Shown here: piece after piece, positions 1 through 8,535 of the stretch
Numbering within the stretch: the first letter of the stretch is position 1
Layout: each line of letters starts with the position of its first letter
Source: Pseudomonadota bacterium
GTDB lineage: Bacteria; Desulfobacterota; Desulfobacteria; Desulfobacterales; Desulfolunaceae
Reading direction: 5' to 3'
Length of the DNA: 64,000 nt
NCBI GenBank assembly: GCA_018818835.1
Contig: JAHIRD010000145.1
Coordinates: 1 to 64,000 of the forward strand
Program-made: the position numbers and the translations under genes
Notes under the pieces: generated by a model
Seen by the model: only the letters and a program-made list of their open reading frames with translations
Database searches by the model: none
Told to the model about the DNA's origin: nothing

Positions 1-46
1 TCGCATGCTTTTAAAAAACAGAAATCAAACGTTGAGCAGGTGGCAC

Positions 47-133
47 ATGTCCGTGTTCGTCCCTGTCAGTCCGTGTTTGTCCAGGCTATTTCTTCGTGGA
101 CGGACACGGACGAGCACTGACTGACACGGACAT
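47..133. repeat. Imperfect inverted repeat built of GTCCGTG-like units
   Basis: The left arm (47-83) and right arm (97-133) are imperfect reverse complements around a 13-base loop. Each arm is itself made of short repeats of the type GTCCGTGT / ACACGGAC. It resembles small dispersed hairpin elements of REP or MITE type common between genes in deltaproteobacteria. That class assignment is inference, because no second copy is seen in this window. Confidence 0.65.
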
Positions 134-170
134 TGAAACACTGTGGTCAAACCGTTTTTTTTATTTCGTT

Positions 171-187
171 TCCAGGCGAAGCCTGGA
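171..187. repeat. Short perfect hairpin
   Basis: TCCAGGC at 171-177 and GCCTGGA at 181-187 form a 7-bp stem closed by GAA. It follows a T-rich stretch, so it could be the base of an element or a transcript end. No gene is seen upstream on the plus strand inside the window. Confidence 0.5.
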
Positions 188-289
188 AATCTAACTTTAT
201 TTTTCACCATGAAGGTCGCGAATAAATATGCCTCAGGCGACCAGCTTCACCACCTACGTGAGCCCCCCTACAGGGGGAAATGATTTTGT

Positions 290-323
290 TTGACACGAAG
301 AATGTATGGTAATACTATTACCA
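290..323 (+). promoter_or_regulatory. Promoter and palindromic operator of the toxin-antitoxin operon
   Basis: A consensus -35 TTGACA (290-295) is followed after 17 bases by TACTAT (313-318), a good sigma-70 -10 box. A perfect inverted repeat, TGGTAAT-ACT-ATTACCA (307-323), covers the -10. The layout fits autorepression: AbrB-type antitoxins, alone or with their PIN toxin, bind palindromes over their own promoter. Binding itself is inferred. The Shine-Dalgarno GGAGG is at 339-343, seven bases before the antitoxin ATG. Confidence 0.75.
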
Positions 324-350
324 GTATGACATACAACCGGAGGATGGACC

Positions 351-572
351 ATGAAAGTGACGACAAAAGGGCAGGTGACCATACCCCAGGCAATACGAGA
401 AAAACTGGGAATTATGCCTGCATCTGAAATTGATTTTATCGAGGATAAGGGCCGATTTTATTTGATCAAAATAACGTGCGAAAATTCCGTGAGCCGGTTC
501 AGAAGTGTACGGGGTGCGGCCACAATAAAAATGTCAACGGATGAGATTATGGCGTTGACACGGGATGACTGA
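351..572 (+). CDS. AbrB/SpoVT-fold antitoxin (VapB-like)
   Basis: This 73-residue protein opens with the swapped-hairpin AbrB signature (VTTKGQVTIPQAIREKLGI), a DNA-binding fold found in many VapB antitoxins. The C-terminal tail, with its charged and hydrophobic residues, is where such antitoxins usually contact the PIN toxin. The start is supported by GGAGG at 339-343. The stop TGA shares its A with the ATG of the PIN-domain gene, so the two are translationally coupled. Its likely roles are to neutralise the toxin and to repress the operon through the palindrome at 307-323. The class is clear; the partner assignment rests on adjacency. Confidence 0.85.
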   Translation: MKVTTKGQVTIPQAIREKLGIMPASEIDFIEDKGRFYLIKITCENSVSRFRSVRGAATIKMSTDEIMALTRDD

Positions 573-982
573 TGAAGGGCATTCTGGTTGATTCCAATAT
601 CATCCTGGATATTTTTCTTGATGATCCCATCTGGGCAGATTGGTCTGAGGCAACATTGGAAACATGTGCTCAACGATCCACGCTGTATATTAATCCAATT
701 ATTTATACCGAGATATCCATTGGATTTGATCGCATAGAAGATCTGGAGTCTGCAGTGAGACGATCAGGATTTCAGATGATAAATATATCCAAAGAAGCTT
801 TGTTTCTGGCTGGAAAAGCTTTTCTTAAATACAGAAAGAATAAAGGGACGAAACGCTCACCCCTTCCAGACTTTTATATCGGAGCACACGCCGCTGTGCT
901 TGGATTAGAATTAATAACGCGAGATGTTGCAAGATATTCAACGTATTTCCCCACAGTTCCCCTGATTAGCCCCTTGGGATAA
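572..982 (+). CDS. PIN-domain ribonuclease toxin (VapC-like)
   Basis: This 136-residue PIN-domain protein carries the expected acidic catalytic residues: Asp7 in LVDSNIILDIF, a Glu in YTEISIGF near residue 47, Asp in PLPDFYIG near residue 98 and Asp in LITRDVARY near residue 116. VapC toxins use these to bind Mg2+ and cut tRNA or rRNA. The length is normal for a VapC. The ATG overlaps the antitoxin stop. All four acidic positions appear intact, so the toxin is probably active; its RNA target cannot be read from the sequence. Confidence 0.87.
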   Translation: MKGILVDSNIILDIFLDDPIWADWSEATLETCAQRSTLYINPIIYTEISIGFDRIEDLESAVRRSGFQMINISKEALFLAGKAFLKYRKNKGTKRSPLPDFYIGAHAAVLGLELITRDVARYSTYFPTVPLISPLG

Positions 983-1000
983 ACCTTTATGAACATCAGG

Positions 1001-2824
1001 TCACGGGTTGGTTTCCGTTGGGACAGCCTCGCTTCCCATGGGTATAAGGCTGATGATGGTCCATTGGCTTTTGGGTGTGAGTGTGTTCTCCTCCGTTGAA
1101 ATATAAATTTTACCCTTGGGATTGATTGCAAAAAGGGGAATGGCTTTTTGATTGTACTGGACCTTGTAGTGGTCATAACTAAAGGTGTCGGTCAGGGCTG
1201 TGCTTCGAATCATCCCTCCCTGATTAATGATGTCCTCCAAATCATCAAATGTATGCGTGTTATTGAATATATTTTTCCAATGGGGATTTCGTAGAACCTT
1301 TCCTCGTTTTACAAGTTCATCCTTGGTCGTTGTCCGAATGGCATAGACTGAATTCGGCCCCAGCTCCATGCGATAATGCATGCACGCCAGGGAATTCAGA
1401 CTGCCCCTGGGGGTCAGGGCCAGCATTGTTCCCATACCAATCAAATTGAGATTTTGTTCCGTGGGTTGGGAAACAGCCTCGCCATGAAAGGCGTCAAGGC
1501 CTGCCATACGGGCCTTTCCGATTTTTTCCCAACTGGTGTCAACCAGAAGAGCCTTAAAATCATTTTGTTCCAGGGCCTTGGCAACGGCAACGGCAAATGC
1601 GTTGGCTCCGATAATAAGAAACCCTTTGGGGTATGGTTCGGCAACACCCAGCAATTTTGCGATCAATCGGGCTGTGGAGCTTTGAAGCACAACCGTTCCG
1701 ATAATAACCATAAACGTCAGGGGAACCAGAAGATCAGCTTCTGCATAGCCGGCACCTTTGAGTTTAATGGCAAATAGAGCGGAAATGGCCGCAGCCACAA
1801 TGCCACGGGGGGCAATCCAGGCCAGAAGATGGCGTTCTGACCAGGTCAGGCTTGAGCCCAGGGAGGACACGACCACACTCAAGGGCCGTGACAAAAACTG
1901 GATGGTGATGAAGATAATGAACACAGGCATTCCCAGGCTGATCAACCGATGAAGATCAAGCCGGGCCGCAAGGACAATAAACAAAACAGAGATCAGAAGA
2001 ACACTTAGATTTTCTTTGAAATGAAGAATCTTTTCCCTGGGGACATCCTTCATGTTTGCCAGCCACATACCCATGACCGTCACCGTGAGAAGGCCAGATT
2101 CTTCCTGGTAATAATTGGACAGGGAAAATATAAAAAAAACAATGGCAAGGGTGCCAGCACTGTGGAGAAACTCAGGAAGAAAATGTTGTCTAAGAACAAG
2201 GCCGAACAGGTAACCTGTGGCTGCACCAAAAAAAAGACCGATTCCTATAATACGTCCAAAGGTGAGCAGGGTGTGGCCTATGGGGCTGCCGCTTCCGGCT
2301 GAAACGATGAATTCATAAACCAGAACCGCCAGGGTGGCTCCGATGGGATCAATGACAATGCCTTCCCACCGCAAGATGTTGGCAATGGCCATGGTGGGGC
2401 GGACTGTCCGGATCATGGGAACAATCACCGTGGGGCCAGTGACCACGGTGATGGCACCAAAAAGAAGTGAAAGACCCCAGGGAAAATGAAAGACCAGTCG
2501 TGTGGCTGTTGCCGTGATCAGCCATGTGACAATAACACCAAAGGAAATCATCCGGCGAACAACCTTTTGAAGCCCGGCAATCTGCCGATACTCCAGGGTC
2601 AGGCTCCCTTCAAAAAGAATCACGGCAACCGAAAGGGAAATAAACGGAAACAGCAGTTCCCCAAACAAGAGGTCCGAATCCAGAATGCCCATGACCGGTC
2701 CGGCAACAATACCGGTTATCAATAGAAACAAGATGGCAGGAAGCTTGACCCTCCATGCAAACCATTGACAGAGAATCCCGGAAAAAATTATCAGTGATAA
2801 AAGCATGGCTTTTGAAAGCAGCAT
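1001..2824 (-). CDS. Cation/proton antiporter (CPA1, NhaP-like) with RCK-like C-terminal domain
   Basis: The 607-residue protein has about a dozen hydrophobic segments over residues 1-390, as in the Na+/H+ or K+/H+ exchanger fold, with motifs such as the TGPTVIVPMIR segment and WIAPRGIVAAAISALFA. From about residue 395 a cytosolic TrkA-N/RCK-like domain begins with a nucleotide-binding pattern (GFLIIGANAFAVAVAKAL). Such domains gate transport in response to NAD(H), nucleotides or ions. The transported ion cannot be decided from sequence. The ATG at 2824 is preceded by an AAGG-type ribosome site. The gene is convergent with the PIN-toxin gene. Confidence 0.85.
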   Translation of the reverse strand: MLLSKAMLLSLIIFSGILCQWFAWRVKLPAILFLLITGIVAGPVMGILDSDLLFGELLFPFISLSVAVILFEGSLTLEYRQIAGLQKVVRRMISFGVIVTWLITATATRLVFHFPWGLSLLFGAITVVTGPTVIVPMIRTVRPTMAIANILRWEGIVIDPIGATLAVLVYEFIVSAGSGSPIGHTLLTFGRIIGIGLFFGAATGYLFGLVLRQHFLPEFLHSAGTLAIVFFIFSLSNYYQEESGLLTVTVMGMWLANMKDVPREKILHFKENLSVLLISVLFIVLAARLDLHRLISLGMPVFIIFITIQFLSRPLSVVVSSLGSSLTWSERHLLAWIAPRGIVAAAISALFAIKLKGAGYAEADLLVPLTFMVIIGTVVLQSSTARLIAKLLGVAEPYPKGFLIIGANAFAVAVAKALEQNDFKALLVDTSWEKIGKARMAGLDAFHGEAVSQPTEQNLNLIGMGTMLALTPRGSLNSLACMHYRMELGPNSVYAIRTTTKDELVKRGKVLRNPHWKNIFNNTHTFDDLEDIINQGGMIRSTALTDTFSYDHYKVQYNQKAIPLFAINPKGKIYISTEENTLTPKSQWTIISLIPMGSEAVPTETNP

Positions 2825-3111
2825 AATATGGGTTACCTTGATATAGATACGAGAAAGTAAATTAACATCCGACCCATCATGTCAAAACGTGGTTCCAAGA
2901 TGAACTCATAAAACGTCGACGGATGGCTATGGAAAAATGTCCCTTGATAAAGTTACCATGTCATCCCAGTCTGTCAAAGTGATTTTTTGATACTCTCGGA
3001 CATTGCGCAGAGACATGTTTTGTAATATCATGCCTATGATTTATTATGAAGTTTTTTAATATATCGCTTTAGTAAAATAACACAATTACTTGATAAATAA
3101 AGGAATTATAA
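2825..3111. other. Divergent intergenic region
   Basis: These 287 bases separate the antiporter (minus) and the ParB-like gene (plus), and must carry both promoters. No strong inverted repeat or recognisable operator is evident. The ribosome-binding site for the ParB-like gene, AAGGA, is at 3100-3104. Confidence 0.5.
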
Positions 3112-3855
3112 TTGGACATCACCGAAATAGCTGTTGCCGACATTCGGGTTGAAAAACCATTCTCACATTTTTTCCCCATCCATGACGATACCCTGCTTGC
3201 CATACGGATCGACATGAGTTCAAATGGCTATGACCCTGCATTCCCACTGATTATTTGGCAAGGGGACACCATTCTTGTGGACGGCCATACGAGGCTGATT
3301 GCTGCCAGGGAAGCCGGTATTGACAACGTGCCCGTGTTGATGAAACATTTCGAAAACGAAGATGACGCCATCCTTTACGCCTTTCATCTTCAACGTAACA
3401 GACGAAATTTGACCGATGACCATATCATCCGATGTCTGGAAGTTCTGGATAAAATCAATGCCGGAAAAAAAGAAAAACCTACCACGGACAAACCCATACC
3501 TGCAAAAAAAGAATCTGTTGAGCTGCGGGCCAGGGAACTGGGGACAAGCAAAAGCAAGATTGAAAAGGCCAGGACCATTCTTGAACACGGGGATGATGAC
3601 ATCAAGGAACAGGTCAATGCCGGGAAGACAACCATCAATAAAGCGTATCAGGAGATCCAGTCCCAGAGAAGGGAAAGCGGAGAGCTCAAAGGCCAAAAGA
3701 CCACTGGGCTTGCGTCTGATGCCAGGTACAACAAAGCCTACCATAAGCTCATGGAGGAAATTGCATTTTTAAAAGATGAAAACTGGAGCCAGGTTAGCTT
3801 AGAAAAAATTATGGGCGATCTGGAGAAATTAAAAACAATGATTCTTGAACCTTGA
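3112..3855 (+). CDS. Orphan ParB/Spo0J-like protein
   Basis: The 247-residue protein has an N-terminal ParB-like (ParB/Srx fold) domain, with the box VDGHTRLIAAREAG at residues 56-69. A helical middle follows with a possible helix-turn-helix near residues 140-165 (VELRARELGTSKSKIEKA), then a coiled, charged C-terminus. Chromosomal ParB proteins bind CTP and spread from parS sites, but there is no parA beside this gene and the GERR box is replaced by GHTR. A regulatory or plasmid-derived role is as likely as segregation. The start codon is TTG with AAGGA seven bases upstream. Confidence 0.72.
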   Translation: MDITEIAVADIRVEKPFSHFFPIHDDTLLAIRIDMSSNGYDPAFPLIIWQGDTILVDGHTRLIAAREAGIDNVPVLMKHFENEDDAILYAFHLQRNRRNLTDDHIIRCLEVLDKINAGKKEKPTTDKPIPAKKESVELRARELGTSKSKIEKARTILEHGDDDIKEQVNAGKTTINKAYQEIQSQRRESGELKGQKTTGLASDARYNKAYHKLMEEIAFLKDENWSQVSLEKIMGDLEKLKTMILEP

Positions 3856-3891
3856 CAAACCGGGGTAAGGACCTTGCTATTAAATTCAAAA

Positions 3892-3910
3892 GGCGGGTTT
3901 TAAGCCCGCC
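3892..3910 (-). terminator. Terminator between convergent genes
   Basis: GGCGGG (3892-3897) and CCCGCC (3905-3910) form a GC-rich stem with extra A-T pairs in the loop. Read on the minus strand it is followed by a T-rich run, so it fits the end of the HEPN-like gene. The ParB-like gene also ends just upstream of it. Confidence 0.7.
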
Positions 3911-3921
3911 CAGTCATAGCG

Positions 3922-4317
3922 TCAATGGATCATTTCACCGAGTTGAACTCTGCAATTCAACTCGGCAATCACTTTGACTTTCTCCATCACGCCTTTCATA
4001 ATATCGATATCCTCATCACCAAGCTCCCGTTGAAAACAATCGGTAAACGAACAGATTTGTTGGGCTGATTCGAGTCTTAATATCGTTTTTTTCATATCCG
4101 GTTCTACCTGGCATACTTTTTCGAGCCCGATGAGAAGGTCAGAAAATGTATGGTTGTCAGGCAGGGTGCCATGATGAATCAAAATAGCCATGACAAATTT
4201 TTCAAAAGCCATTCCCAGAAGATTGTAACGAATGGACCGGTTGAATTTCTTTTTTTTACCTGAGGCCGCTGTCAAAAACTGACAACCTTCCTTGAACCAG
4301 TTTATGGAATCATTCAT
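3922..4317 (-). CDS. HEPN-like helical protein
   Basis: The 131-residue, all-helical protein has a segment (residues 31-64, including FEKFVMAILIHHGTLPDNHTF) that resembles the HEPN fold, in which a four-helix bundle often carries nucleotide or RNA-cleaving sites. The RX4-6H motif of HEPN ribonucleases is not visible, and no nucleotidyltransferase partner is adjacent, so a toxin role is unsupported. The ATG is preceded by AAAGGTGA at good spacing. The fold is inferred from sequence pattern only; otherwise it is a conserved-looking unknown. Confidence 0.6.
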   Translation of the reverse strand: MNDSINWFKEGCQFLTAASGKKKKFNRSIRYNLLGMAFEKFVMAILIHHGTLPDNHTFSDLLIGLEKVCQVEPDMKKTILRLESAQQICSFTDCFQRELGDEDIDIMKGVMEKVKVIAELNCRVQLGEMIH

Positions 4318-4905
4318 GGGTCACCTTTCAAAAGAGCTGATTAATATGCACTTCAAATGTTTTGACCCATGATCCCCATAATTCAGGAGGATGGGGTTGC
4401 CATCCTCCTGAATTATGGGGACCTGAGGCTCTGAACATAACTCCATCATTTGCAAGACATGGACCATGAAAAAATCCTGACCCTGAATCCAAGAGGCTTG
4501 AGAGCCTAATGATCTTTGTTATCAGTTTGTTGAACAAAAAAGTAAATAAAATTCAAGTTGAGAACCAGGGACCGAAAGAGGGGATACCAGAATTTAATAT
4601 GACATAAATGTTTCTATATAAGATGAAAAAGACAATTATGTGCAGTCTATGGACTTGAATAAATTGATTTCGATCCCGAAGGAACTAAATCCCAACAAAC
4701 GGATGCTCTGGACGCTGATTCTTCTCACCAGTGATCCTTGGTTATATACCCATGACCCTTCTCACAAGCATTCAAGTACTCCATTCATCACGCCGCCTAT
4801 CAGGGCTGCTTCACCTTGTTTTTATGGACGGGATCATATATATCTGTCTTTTTTGATATGATATCCAACAGATCAACGAATCCGACACAAACGATGATAA
4901 AAAAC
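4318..4905. other. Long intergenic region with a perfect 21-bp hairpin
   Basis: About 590 bases lie between the HEPN-like gene and hrpB. The only clear structure is the perfect inverted repeat at 4374-4420. Two short frames (4328-4537 minus, 4640-4861 plus) have no recognisable protein pattern and no ribosome-binding site, and are not called as genes. The promoter of hrpB is presumably within the last 250 bases but no strong box stands out. Confidence 0.5.
4374..4420. repeat. Perfect 21-bp inverted repeat
   Basis: Bases 4374-4394 are an exact reverse complement of 4400-4420, with a 5-base loop (GGTTG). The arms begin CCCCATAATTCAGG and end ATTATGGGG. The stem is far longer than a usual intrinsic terminator and lacks a flanking T-run. 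It lies about 60 bases upstream of the HEPN-like start, so it could be a leader structure, a binding site or a tiny mobile element. Confidence 0.85.
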
Positions 4906-7434
4906 ATGAGTGACCGACTCCCCATTGAAGACCATATTCCAGATATCCGCAAAGCCCTTGGGAAACATGGATGTGTTGTTATTGAAGCAACCCCGGGAGC
5001 AGGGAAGACAACCCTGGTGCCCCTGGCTCTTCTTGGCGAACCCTGCCTACAAGGGAAACACATCGTGATTCTGGAGCCCAGGCGTCTGGCTGCCCGTATG
5101 GCGGCCGCTCGCATGGCCTATCTCCTGGGGGAACCCGTTGGAAAAACAGTTGGTTATCAAATAAAAAATGATCGAAAAATCTCCCCTGAAACCCGAATTC
5201 ATGTCCTGACCGAAGGCATTCTGACCCGGAGGATTCAATCTGACCCACTGCTCCAACATACAGGCCTTGTGATTTTTGATGAATTCCATGAACGAAACCT
5301 GGTTTCTGATCTGGGCTTGGCCCTTTGCCTTGAAATCAAAGAGGCACTGAGGGATGACTTAAATATCATAATCATGTCAGCAACAATGGATTCCAAAGCA
5401 GTTTCCAGCATGATGGGCCAGGCACCTATCGTTTGTTGCGAAGGAAGGCAATTTCCGGTTGAAACCCGTTATCTGAAACGAAAAGCCATGGGCTCCCTTG
5501 AGAGAACATGCACTGACTATGTTGTTGAATCCCTTTCACGTCATGAAGGTGACATCCTTGTCTTTTTACCCGGAGCCGGTGAAATCAAACGGGTTTCTGC
5601 GCTGATTCATGAAAAACTCGATGACCCTGATGTATCGGTGTATCCCTTATATGGGAATCTGGATAAAAAAGATCAGGACTCAGCCATCAGACCATCTGGC
5701 CCTGGAAAACGTAAAATCGTTCTGGCGACCTCCATTGCAGAGACATCCCTCACCATTGAAGGTGTAAGAATCGTTATTGACGCCGGGTTTGTTCGAAGAC
5801 CACGATATTTTTCCGGAACCGGAATGAGTCGTCTTGAAACTCTGCCCGTATCCAAAGCAGGGGCGGATCAGAGACGGGGCCGTGCCGGACGACTGGGACC
5901 GGGAATCTGCTACAGGCTCTGGCCAGACGACGAAACAATTTTACATCAGGATTTTAGTTCACCTGAAATTTTAAACGTTGATCTTACATCGTTTGTTCTT
6001 GAACTCGCCCTTTGGGGCGTTCAGGATCCGGAGCAACTGAAATGGTTGGATCTCCCTCCCAAGGGAGCGTTTGGTCAGGCCCGTGATCTATTGATACGGC
6101 TCAAGGCCCTTGACATCACGGGCCACATCACAAGCCATGGGAAAACCATGGCCGGCCTGGGGGTTCATCCCCGTCTGGCCCATATGCTCTTGGTTGCCAA
6201 AACACTGGGAAAAGGCTCTTTGGCCTGCTTGATGGCGGCCTTGCTTCATGAAGGAGATTTTCTGATCCAAAAAGATCAGATCCGTGAATCGGATATCCGG
6301 ATACGGCTTCAAATTCTTGATGAATTCAAACGAAAAGAGATGTCGATACTCAACCGGACGCCCCTGAATAAAGGCCGAGTTAATGCCATACTTCAGAGTT
6401 CCTCACTCTTTGAACATAATCTTGGAATCACGCCATCTCGGATTTGTGATGACCATGCGGGCTTTCTCCTGGCCCATGCCTATCCCGAACGGATCGCCCT
6501 GGGTGTGGATAACAGAGGTTCCTTCAAGCTTGCTTCCAAAATGGCGGCGTATTTACAGGACACGGATCCCTTGGCACAGGAACCCATGATTGTGTGTGCG
6601 GACATGGACGGGAACCTTTCCCGATCAAAGATCTATCTGGCGGCACCCTATGACCGTGTTCAGTTTGAACAGGATTTCAAAGACCTGATTGAACAAAAAA
6701 CCAGCCTATACTGGGACGGGGTCACCATTGTGTCATCCATGCGTCGGACTTATGGTCAGCTTTTGCTTTCCGAAACCCCGTCACGATGTTCCGATGAAAG
6801 TCTTATAACGGCTCTGATGCTCCGTGTCATACAGGAGCAGGGCATAGATATTCTGCCATGGACACCACCCCTTAACCATATCCGAGACCGGGCCATTTTC
6901 CTCAAACAGATTGAATCCTTCGAGGACATTCCTGATTTAAGCAATCAAGCCCTGACCAAAACACTGGAGTTCTGGCTCGGGCCTTTTCTTTCAGGCATAC
7001 GATCCTTGAACCAGTTGAAAAAAATAGATCTATCATCAGCGCTTTTATCTCTTTTATCGTATCGTGAAAGGCAGACTCTTGATCACCATGCCCCTAGTCA
7101 CCTCAGGGTTCCCAGTGGGTCACGAATCCCTTTGATCTATACCTCAGAGGGACGTCATCATTCGTCCCCAATATTGGCTGTTCGACTCCAGGAGATGTTT
7201 GGATTGGTTGAAACACCCCGCATAGCCGCTGGGCGGGTTCCTGTCACATTGCATCTACTCTCTCCGGCAGGGCGCCCCATGCAGGTGACCCAGAACCTTG
7301 AAAGTTTCTGGAAAAGCACGTATGACCAGGTAAGAAAAGATCTGAAGGGACGTTACCCAAAACATTACTGGCCCGATGATCCCTTGAACGCCCGTGCCAC
7401 AAGCAGAACCAAGAAAAAAATGGATACACCATGA
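4906..7434 (+). CDS. hrpB: ATP-dependent helicase HrpB
   Basis: This DEAH-box helicase has all the expected motifs when counted from the ATG at 4906: Walker A (ATPGAGKTTLV) near residues 28-38, DEFHER near 115, SATMD, the motif V segment SIAETSLTIEGVRIVIDAG and QRRGRAGR. The winged-helix and C-terminal HrpB regions follow, for about 842 residues in all, the usual HrpB size. Upstream in-frame ATGs at 4816, 4858 and 4894 exist, but the protein they add is unlike the family. No start has a convincing ribosome site, so this choice rests on homology to MSDLPIE-type N-termini. The gene overlaps the following hydrolase gene by 4 bases (ATGA). Confidence 0.9.
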   Translation: MSDRLPIEDHIPDIRKALGKHGCVVIEATPGAGKTTLVPLALLGEPCLQGKHIVILEPRRLAARMAAARMAYLLGEPVGKTVGYQIKNDRKISPETRIHVLTEGILTRRIQSDPLLQHTGLVIFDEFHERNLVSDLGLALCLEIKEALRDDLNIIIMSATMDSKAVSSMMGQAPIVCCEGRQFPVETRYLKRKAMGSLERTCTDYVVESLSRHEGDILVFLPGAGEIKRVSALIHEKLDDPDVSVYPLYGNLDKKDQDSAIRPSGPGKRKIVLATSIAETSLTIEGVRIVIDAGFVRRPRYFSGTGMSRLETLPVSKAGADQRRGRAGRLGPGICYRLWPDDETILHQDFSSPEILNVDLTSFVLELALWGVQDPEQLKWLDLPPKGAFGQARDLLIRLKALDITGHITSHGKTMAGLGVHPRLAHMLLVAKTLGKGSLACLMAALLHEGDFLIQKDQIRESDIRIRLQILDEFKRKEMSILNRTPLNKGRVNAILQSSSLFEHNLGITPSRICDDHAGFLLAHAYPERIALGVDNRGSFKLASKMAAYLQDTDPLAQEPMIVCADMDGNLSRSKIYLAAPYDRVQFEQDFKDLIEQKTSLYWDGVTIVSSMRRTYGQLLLSETPSRCSDESLITALMLRVIQEQGIDILPWTPPLNHIRDRAIFLKQIESFEDIPDLSNQALTKTLEFWLGPFLSGIRSLNQLKKIDLSSALLSLLSYRERQTLDHHAPSHLRVPSGSRIPLIYTSEGRHHSSPILAVRLQEMFGLVETPRIAAGRVPVTLHLLSPAGRPMQVTQNLESFWKSTYDQVRKDLKGRYPKHYWPDDPLNARATSRTKKKMDTP

Positions 7435-8195
7435 TACAAAACAGCATGCCCATCACTGTGATGACTTTGAATTTGAGGTTCGGCCTGGCCGATGATGGGA
7501 AAAATTCCTGGGAACATCGAAAAGTTGCCTATCCGAAATTATTCATGCAAATCAGACCCGATTTTATCGGTGTTCAGGAAGCCAATAATTTTCAAACCGA
7601 TTATCTTGCCACAGTGCTTGATGATTATCAGTACATCGGGAGGCGTGAGCCTTCTCCCGATTTCTGGCAGAATAATATCATTTTCTATAAAAAACCATGG
7701 GTCTGCCGTAAGAGTCAGCATTATTTTTTGAGTGACACACCGCATATCCAAAGCCAGTTTCCTGACAGCAGATGGCCACGGCAATGCACCATCGGCCTTT
7801 TTGAGAAAAAAGACCGGTCTTTAATCCATGTCAATACTCACTTTGATTTCAAGGCATCGGTACAGATGAAAAGCGCTGCTCTTATTCTTGATTTTCTCAA
7901 AGATTTCCATGAAAAAACAGATACCATTATAACGGGTGATTTTAATACCACACCCGAAAGCGACACGTACAAACTCTTTATTAAAAGCGGTTTCAACGAT
8001 CTGTTCAAAAATAAACACAGTTCAACGTTTCATGGCTTTACAGGGAAAAACCTTGGAGGACATATTGACTGGATTCTTTTTAAAGGGAACCTCAAAGGTA
8101 TGGATCAGAGCATCATTCGTGAATCATTCGTGGGAATTTATCCGTCGGACCATTATCCTGTCTTATCCGTGTTCGAATTCCCCTCATCCCCTTGA
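7431..8195 (+). CDS. Endonuclease/exonuclease/phosphatase (EEP) family protein
   Basis: The 254-residue protein shows the metal-dependent EEP core: Asn in MTLNLRFG, Glu in VQEANN, Asp and Asn in TGDFNTTP, and Asp-His in PSDHYPV. Members hydrolyse phosphodiesters in DNA, RNA, phosphoinositides or small molecules, and the substrate cannot be told from these motifs. No signal peptide is seen, so it is likely cytosolic. Its ATG overlaps the hrpB stop (ATGA), so the two are cotranscribed and coupled, which leans weakly towards a nucleic acid substrate. Confidence 0.83.
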   Translation: MIQNSMPITVMTLNLRFGLADDGKNSWEHRKVAYPKLFMQIRPDFIGVQEANNFQTDYLATVLDDYQYIGRREPSPDFWQNNIIFYKKPWVCRKSQHYFLSDTPHIQSQFPDSRWPRQCTIGLFEKKDRSLIHVNTHFDFKASVQMKSAALILDFLKDFHEKTDTIITGDFNTTPESDTYKLFIKSGFNDLFKNKHSSTFHGFTGKNLGGHIDWILFKGNLKGMDQSIIRESFVGIYPSDHYPVLSVFEFPSSP

Positions 8196-8535
8196 AAATC
8201 ATCATCCTGTCAATCATGACTCACTCTAAGTAATAGAGTTAATTAACTGTTTTATTGTTTTATTTCCCAAGATCCATTGCATGGTTTTGGATTTACGATT
8301 CCTAAGTACATGTCATTGATTTTTCCAGTAAAAGTTTATCTTTCTTTCCTAGATGTTTGGCATGGATGAACGAATGCTCAAGCATGCGGTCAGTAAAGCA
8401 TTTAGCGGCAATTTGTTATCCACCTGTATAAAAATATAACAGATGATGAATGGGATCAATAATAATAAAAATTTTACTCAATTATTAAGTTTTTCTATTG
8501 ATTTATGGATTCATTAGTGCAATTGTACTGAAACC
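8196..8535. other. Intergenic region upstream of the HEAT/HD-GYP operon
   Basis: 340 bases, AT-rich in the last 120. They presumably hold the promoter for the HEAT-repeat gene. No strong sigma-70 or sigma-54 boxes, hairpin or small gene could be supported. Confidence 0.45.

Larger units (their letters stand above)
1..350. other. Non-coding left edge with hairpin repeats
   Basis: No convincing gene lies here. A minus-strand reading frame (25-210) crosses the inverted repeat at 47-133 and has no recognisable protein character, so I treat the region as intergenic. It contains the long imperfect hairpin at 47-133, a short perfect hairpin at 171-187 (7-bp arms around GAA), a C-rich/G-rich hairpin at 264-277, and the promoter and operator of the toxin-antitoxin genes at 290-323. 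Confidence 0.7.

Noticed and set aside
25-210. 61-codon minus-strand frame
   Set aside because: It crosses the repeat at 47-133, and its protein is repetitive with no family pattern or ribosome site.
3220-3744. 174-codon minus-strand frame inside the ParB-like gene
   Set aside because: Antisense shadow of a clear gene; its low-complexity Phe/Pro/Gly content is typical of a shadow frame.
4328-4537. 69-codon minus-strand frame in the gap
   Set aside because: Includes the perfect hairpin at 4374-4420 and has no recognisable protein pattern.
4640-4861. 73-codon plus-strand frame before hrpB
   Set aside because: No ribosome site and a random-looking protein; it overlaps the presumed hrpB promoter.
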